Origin: Microbispora triticiradicis
GTDB lineage: Bacteria; Actinomycetota; Actinomycetes; Streptosporangiales; Streptosporangiaceae
Length of the DNA: 64,000 nt
Direction: 5' to 3'
Assembly: GCA_003260025.2 (NCBI GenBank)
Contig: QFZU02000028.1
Span: forward strand, 1-64,000
Positions 60,015-64,000 of this stretch are shown one piece after another. The translations under genes and the position numbers were made by a program. How positions within the stretch are numbered: the first letter of the stretch is position 1; every line of letters starts with the position of its first letter. Below the pieces are notes generated by a model that saw nothing but the letters and a program-made list of their open reading frames with translations, was not told the DNA's origin and searched no databases.

Positions 60015-60671
60015 TTACCGTCCCAGAACGCCGCGAACACTGCCACGCAGCAACGCATTGTGCAGTTCCTGGAGAAGACCGGACATCTCGCGAGCGGTCT
60101 CGTCGGCCTCCGCGATCGCCCCCGGCGCCTTCCGGCGCAGCACGGGCGCCACCGCCTGCTCGATCAGGCCGGTCTCCCGCTCCACCAGCGCCCGCACCGC
60201 CCTGAGGTGCCGCGCTCGCAGGCCGAACCGCGACAGGGCCCCCACGCTGCGCGCGATCTCCAGCGCCTCGCCGTCGTAGCGGCGCGCGACCGCCGCGACC
60301 AGGCCGAAGCTCTCCATCTCGGCCAGGGTCTCCTCGTCGATGCCCGCGGCCTCGATGAGCTCCTCCCTGCTGAGACGCACCGCCGGCGGGCCGTCCGAGA
60401 CGCTCTGCGGGCGCGCGGCCTGCCCGTCCAGCTGATCCTTGATCACCCGGAGCGGCAGGTACTGGTCACGCTGGGCCCGCAGGATGTACCGCAGGCGCTC
60501 CACGTCGTTGTAGGTGAACTTGCGGTAGCCCGAAGGGCTCCGCTGGGGCTCGATCAGCCCCTCACCCTCCAGGAAACGGATCTTGGAGACGGTCACGTCG
60601 GGGAACTCGGCCTGCAGCAGGCCGAGGACCTCCCCGATGCTCATGAACGCCCGTACGGCCTGTGCGCTCAT
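60015..60671 (-). CDS. ftsR: MerR-family regulator FtsR (Rv1828-like)
   Basis: A 218-residue MerR protein. MSIGEVLGLLQAEFPDVTVS and KIRFLEGEGLIEPQRSPSGY then RKFTYNDVERLRYILRAQRD form the winged helix. It matches Rv1828/FtsR, which in corynebacteria activates ftsZ and cell-division genes. It overlaps no gene but is 19 bases downstream of the FHA gene, in the conserved order garA-ftsR-nuclease-merR. Confidence 0.92.
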   Translation of the reverse strand: MSAQAVRAFMSIGEVLGLLQAEFPDVTVSKIRFLEGEGLIEPQRSPSGYRKFTYNDVERLRYILRAQRDQYLPLRVIKDQLDGQAARPQSVSDGPPAVRLSREELIEAAGIDEETLAEMESFGLVAAVARRYDGEALEIARSVGALSRFGLRARHLRAVRALVERETGLIEQAVAPVLRRKAPGAIAEADETAREMSGLLQELHNALLRGSVRGVLGR

Positions 60672-60690
60672 GACTGCTCCTCCTCACCGA

Positions 60691-61194
60691 TCACAGCCCT
60701 CCAGGACCACGCGTGAGGAACACCAGCCGGAACTTGCCGATCTGCACCTCGTCGCCGCCCTGCAAGGGAGACTCCTCGATGCGTTCCCGGTTGACGTAGG
60801 TGCCGTTCAGGCTGCCCACGTCGCGGACCGTGAACTGGCCGCCGCGGCGGTAGAACTCGACATGCCTCCTGGACACGGTTACATCGTCCAGGAAAATGTC
60901 GCTTTCCGGGTGGCGACCCGCCGTAGTGAGATCGCTGTCGAGCAGAAAACGGCTGCCCGCGTTCGGGCCGCGCATGACCACCAGGAGAGCCGTGCCGGGC
61001 GGCATCTGCTCGATCGCCGACCGATCCGGCAGCAGCGTCTGGCCCGTCTCCGCCTCCAGCGCCTCCAGGGAGATCGTCGAGGTGGTATCGGCTGCGACGG
61101 GCGCCGGAGCGCTCAGCGGCGAACCGCATCGTGAACAGAAACGGGCATCCTCGGGGTTGGCATGACCGCACTGCGTGCAGTAGACGCTGGGCAT
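60691..61194 (-). CDS. garA: FHA-domain protein GarA/OdhI-like, with zinc ribbon
   Basis: A 167-residue protein. A zinc ribbon (CTQCGHANPEDARFCSRCG) opens it, unlike the shorter mycobacterial GarA. The phospho-accepting motif is TTSTISLEAL (ETTS-type, kinase target Thr), and the FHA domain carries GRHPESDIFLDDVTVSRRHV and GSLNGTYVNRERI. When unphosphorylated, such proteins inhibit 2-oxoglutarate dehydrogenase and activate or inhibit glutamate enzymes; phosphorylation by PknB/PknG-type kinases switches them off. It is the first gene of the garA-ftsR-nuclease-merR block. Confidence 0.92.
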   Translation of the reverse strand: MPSVYCTQCGHANPEDARFCSRCGSPLSAPAPVAADTTSTISLEALEAETGQTLLPDRSAIEQMPPGTALLVVMRGPNAGSRFLLDSDLTTAGRHPESDIFLDDVTVSRRHVEFYRRGGQFTVRDVGSLNGTYVNRERIEESPLQGGDEVQIGKFRLVFLTRGPGGL

Positions 61195-61439
61195 CGAACG
61201 GCTCGGCCTCTCTCACGACTCTCACGACTTGCTCGGGACTGGCTCACTGCTGGGGACTGCTCAACTGCTCGGGTCCGGCTCGAACTGCGAATGCCGCAAC
61301 TTACGCTGATCAGGCACAAAGGTCAAGAAGCGCGGCCGGGCGTGGACTGACCAACGCTACAGCCCACGGAGGTTCAAGGTCCATCCCGACACATGCATCC
61401 CCAGCATCCCATCCTGATCACGAAAGAGGGAGACGAGGG

Positions 61440-63944
61440 TCAGCAGGAGCCGGCGGCCTGCTCGACCACGTGGGCCCAGCGTTCCAGGAGGGCCTGCGCG
61501 CCGTCCACGTCGTGCCCCTCGGCCCACAGGTGGGTGACGGCCTCGGCGGGGTCGGGCAGCACGAGCGCCCAGCTTCCGTCCTCCTCCACGACGCGGACGC
61601 CGTCGGTGGTGTCCAGGCGGTGGCCCTCGGCGGCCTCGACGACCGAGCGCATCACGGCCCCCTTGTGCGCCCACGGCGTCGGCACGGTCCGCTTCAGCAG
61701 CCGGGCCTCGGGGATGCGGGCGTCGATCTGGCTGAGCGACAGCCGGGTGCGCGCGACCAGGCCGAGCAGACGTAGGAAGACGGCCAGGCCGTCCAGGGTC
61801 GGCCCGAACTCCGGGACGATGAAGCCGCCCCGCCCGTCGCCCGCGAAGATCGTGTCAGGGTGCCGGGCCGCCCGGGTCAGCGTGTCGAGGCTGGTGGCCG
61901 TCCAGTCGACCTGCACACCGTGGAAGCGGCACACCATCTCCGCCACCCTGGTCGTGGTCACCGGCAGCGCCACCCGGCCGCCGCGGCGCTCGGCCGCGAC
62001 CAGGTCGAGCACGACGAGCAGCGCCCGCTCCTCGCTGATGAGCTGACCCATCTCGTCCACCAGCGAGACCCGCTCCCCCACCGGGTCGAACCGTACGCCG
62101 AAGGCGGCCCGCGCGGAGGCGACCAGGTCCGCCAGGCGCTGCAGGTCGCGGCGGCGCTCGGCGAGGGTCTCGGTGGGCGAGGCGTCGTCGAGGCGGTTGT
62201 TCACGGTCAGCACGTCGACCCCGGCCCGGCCGAGCAGGCTGGGCAGCACGAGCGAGGACGTGCCCCCGGCGCAGTCGACCACGACCTTCATCTCGGCGTC
62301 CTTCACGCCGTACATGTCGACGCAGGCCAGCAGTTCCCTGGCGTAGGTGTCGACGGCCCTGGCCGGGAACGTCAGCTCGGCGATCTCGCCGGGGAAGGCC
62401 CGGCGGTACTCCTGCCGGGTGAAGACCCGCTCCAGCTTGCGCTGCGCCGCCTGCGACAGGTCCGAGCCCGTCTCGTCCATGAACACGATGTCCACGCTCT
62501 GCGGGTCGCCCGCGGTCGTGCGCAGGAAGATGCCGCCCCTGACGTTCTCCCGGGAGGTGTTGAACCGGGCCACCGGCAGGGCGGCGGCCTCCAGGTCGAC
62601 GACGTTGATCGCGCTGGAGTTCAGCGCGCTGATCACCGCGCGCTTCAGCGCCCGCGCCGCGCGTGAGGCGTCGCGGGCGGTGACCACCGTGTCGCCCTTC
62701 TTCAGGGTCGTGGCGTACGCGCTGGCCAGCCGTACGCACAACTCAGGGGTGATCTCCACGTTGACCAGGCCGGAGACGCCCCGGGGGCCGAACAGGCTGC
62801 GCTGGCCGCGCGACTCCCAGATCACGCTGGTGTTGACGACCGTGCCCGCCTCGATCGTCTTGAACGGGTAGATCTTCACCCCCGAGGAGACGTACGCCTC
62901 GGCCTCGATGACGCACTCGTCGCCGACGACGGCGTTCTCCTCGATCCGGGCGCCGGTCATGACGTCGGTGTTCTTGCCGATCACGCAGCCGCGCAGGTGC
63001 GCGGCGGGGCCGACGTACACGTTGTCGCTGACCACCGCGCGGTGCAGGAAGGCGCCCTCCTTGACCACCGCGTTGCTGCCGAGCACGGTGTACTCCCGCA
63101 GCTCGGCCCCGGCCTCGACCTTGGCGTAGTCGCCGATGTAGAGGGGCCCCTTGAGCACCGCCTCGGGGTCGACGGAGGCGCCCTCGGCGGCCCACACGCC
63201 CGGGGCCAGCTCGAAGGCGTCGAAGTCGACCTTGACCTTGCCCTCCAGCACGTCGGCCTGCGCCTTGAGGTAGCTCTCGTGGGTGCCGACGTCCTCCCAG
63301 TAGCCCTCGGCGACGTAGCCGAACAGCCGGCAGCCCCGCTCCAGCAGGCGGGGGAAGATGTCGGACGACCAGTCGACCGGCTGGCCCGGGGCGATCTCGT
63401 CGAGGACCGACGGCTCCATGATGTAGACGCCGGTGTTGACCGTGTCGGAGAACACCTGCCCCCAGGTCGGCTTCTCCAGGAAGCGCTGGATGCGGCCGTT
63501 CTCGTCGACGATGATGATCCCGAACTCCAGCGGGTTGGGCACGCGCTTGAGCCCGATCGTGACCAGCGCCCGGTTCTCCCGGTGGAAGCGGAGCATGTCG
63601 GTCAGGTCGATGTCGGTGAGCGCGTCGCCCGAGATGACCAGGAACCGGTCCTCGCGGAGCTTGTCGGCGGCGTTCTTCACGCTGCCCGCCGTGCCGAGGG
63701 GGACGTCCTCCGTGGCGTAGTGGAGGGTCACGCCGAGCTCGTCGCCGTCACCGAAGTAGTTGCGGATGAGCGCGGCCAGGAACTGCACGGTCACCACGAC
63801 CTCGGTGTACCCGTGCCGCCTGAGCAGCCGCAGCACGTGCTCCATGATCGGCCGGTTGATGATGGGCAGCAGGGGCTTGGGCTGGTTGGCGGTCATCGGC
63901 CGCAGCCGTGTCCCCTCCCCGCCCGCCATGACGACGGCCTTCAC
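61440..63944 (-). CDS. GDP-mannose pyrophosphorylase with degenerate phosphomannomutase domain
   Basis: An 834-residue protein. The N-terminal nucleotidyltransferase begins MKAVVMAGGEGTRLRPMTAN and includes YWEDVGTHESYLKAQ. A left-handed beta-helix follows (residues about 245-375, GPLYIGDYAKVEAG repeats), and then a phosphomannomutase-like half. In that half the catalytic loop reads FNTSRENVRGG (no TASHNP), the metal loop is DPVGER (no DGDGDR) and the sugar loop is DGRGGF (no GEMSGH), so it is probably inactive as a mutase. It makes GDP-mannose or a related sugar nucleotide for glycolipids. The 5' end lies close to the window edge. Confidence 0.9.
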   Translation of the reverse strand: MKAVVMAGGEGTRLRPMTANQPKPLLPIINRPIMEHVLRLLRRHGYTEVVVTVQFLAALIRNYFGDGDELGVTLHYATEDVPLGTAGSVKNAADKLREDRFLVISGDALTDIDLTDMLRFHRENRALVTIGLKRVPNPLEFGIIIVDENGRIQRFLEKPTWGQVFSDTVNTGVYIMEPSVLDEIAPGQPVDWSSDIFPRLLERGCRLFGYVAEGYWEDVGTHESYLKAQADVLEGKVKVDFDAFELAPGVWAAEGASVDPEAVLKGPLYIGDYAKVEAGAELREYTVLGSNAVVKEGAFLHRAVVSDNVYVGPAAHLRGCVIGKNTDVMTGARIEENAVVGDECVIEAEAYVSSGVKIYPFKTIEAGTVVNTSVIWESRGQRSLFGPRGVSGLVNVEITPELCVRLASAYATTLKKGDTVVTARDASRAARALKRAVISALNSSAINVVDLEAAALPVARFNTSRENVRGGIFLRTTAGDPQSVDIVFMDETGSDLSQAAQRKLERVFTRQEYRRAFPGEIAELTFPARAVDTYARELLACVDMYGVKDAEMKVVVDCAGGTSSLVLPSLLGRAGVDVLTVNNRLDDASPTETLAERRRDLQRLADLVASARAAFGVRFDPVGERVSLVDEMGQLISEERALLVVLDLVAAERRGGRVALPVTTTRVAEMVCRFHGVQVDWTATSLDTLTRAARHPDTIFAGDGRGGFIVPEFGPTLDGLAVFLRLLGLVARTRLSLSQIDARIPEARLLKRTVPTPWAHKGAVMRSVVEAAEGHRLDTTDGVRVVEEDGSWALVLPDPAEAVTHLWAEGHDVDGAQALLERWAHVVEQAAGSC

Positions 63945-64000
63945 GGGTCACCCCTTCGTTAGCTGGCGCACCTGTACGACATACAACACCCCCGCCCACC
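63945..64000. other. Upstream region of the pyrophosphorylase gene, at window edge
   Basis: The last 56 bases hold the ribosome-binding region of the leftward pyrophosphorylase gene (AACGAAGGGGTGACCC on the minus strand) and possibly its promoter; no gene is seen. Confidence 0.4.

Overview
The window is about 64 kb of very GC-rich DNA. GTG starts are common, many genes overlap by 4 bases (GTGA or ATGA), and TetR regulators are abundant, so the source is an actinomycete. Four features point to a non-Streptomyces actinomycete, most likely of the Streptosporangiales type: a chorismate-to-menaquinone (MenF/MenD/MenB/MenE) route, a tandem glycine riboswitch on gcvP, a block like Mycobacterium garA-ftsR-nuclease-merR-gcvP, and an HrdB-like principal sigma factor. 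The taxonomic call is inference. No tRNA, rRNA, CRISPR array or complete insertion sequence was seen.

Layout. 1-3.6 kb: the start of a THUMP-type methyltransferase, a PrmC-like methyltransferase, a pentapeptide-repeat protein coupled to a TetR regulator, and a divergent SnoaL-like gene behind twin operators. 3.85-6.33 kb: the most unusual unit, a small acidic protein made of three 24-residue repeats, a strong intercistronic hairpin, a TPR protein, a SagB-type dehydrogenase and a terminator. It looks like an undescribed RiPP-type (ribosomally made, modified peptide) cassette with no YcaO cyclodehydratase. 6.3-11.4 kb: an ArsR regulator with a double SRPBCC protein, a two-gene cation/proton antiporter, CtaG with DUF2243, and a membrane-anchored glutaredoxin-like protein. 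11.5-18.9 kb: an orphan repeat protein, an ECF sigma factor with its DGPF/YCII partner, a tyrosine recombinase, a His-rich methyltransferase, and a TetR/MFS efflux pair.

19-25.4 kb: DUF4865 with TetR, a PlsC acyltransferase, a penicillin-binding protein, DUF3040, a methyltransferase and a glycosyltransferase. 25.4-31.1 kb is a rearranged island. It carries fragments of an MFS pump and an O-methyltransferase, a large LuxR-type ATPase regulator, a secreted ricin-type lectin, a methyltransferase and a secreted RTX-like protein. It is bounded by two copies of the 5' region of a drug-type ABC transporter. The left copy supplies the apparent promoter and start codon of the LuxR gene; the right copy belongs to the intact ABC ATPase. 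31.2-35.2 kb: ABC ATPase, permease, histidine kinase, response regulator, and a CGNR zinc-finger regulator behind a perfect dyad.

35.2-50 kb: a secreted SGNH hydrolase, MenF, a YigZ-family protein, a TetR regulator with a 28-bp palindrome, a broken gene, an FAD monooxygenase, a DUF222 protein that seems to have lost its HNH core, YnfA, a CE2-like esterase, DedA, and menD-menB divergent from menE. 50-64 kb is mostly core: the principal sigma factor with a strong terminator, TetR, DUF5999, an alpha/beta hydrolase, a TPR-like protein, gcvP under the glycine riboswitch, two MerR regulators, a DUF151 nuclease, a GarA-like FHA protein and a long GDP-mannose pyrophosphorylase with a degenerate phosphomannomutase domain.

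Regulation. Several genes have a -10-like hexamer 6 to 8 bases before the start codon and no Shine-Dalgarno sequence, which suggests leaderless mRNAs. Most local regulators have palindromic operators at or over their promoters. The annotation was made by reading the sequence only; family names rest on recognised motifs, not on searches.
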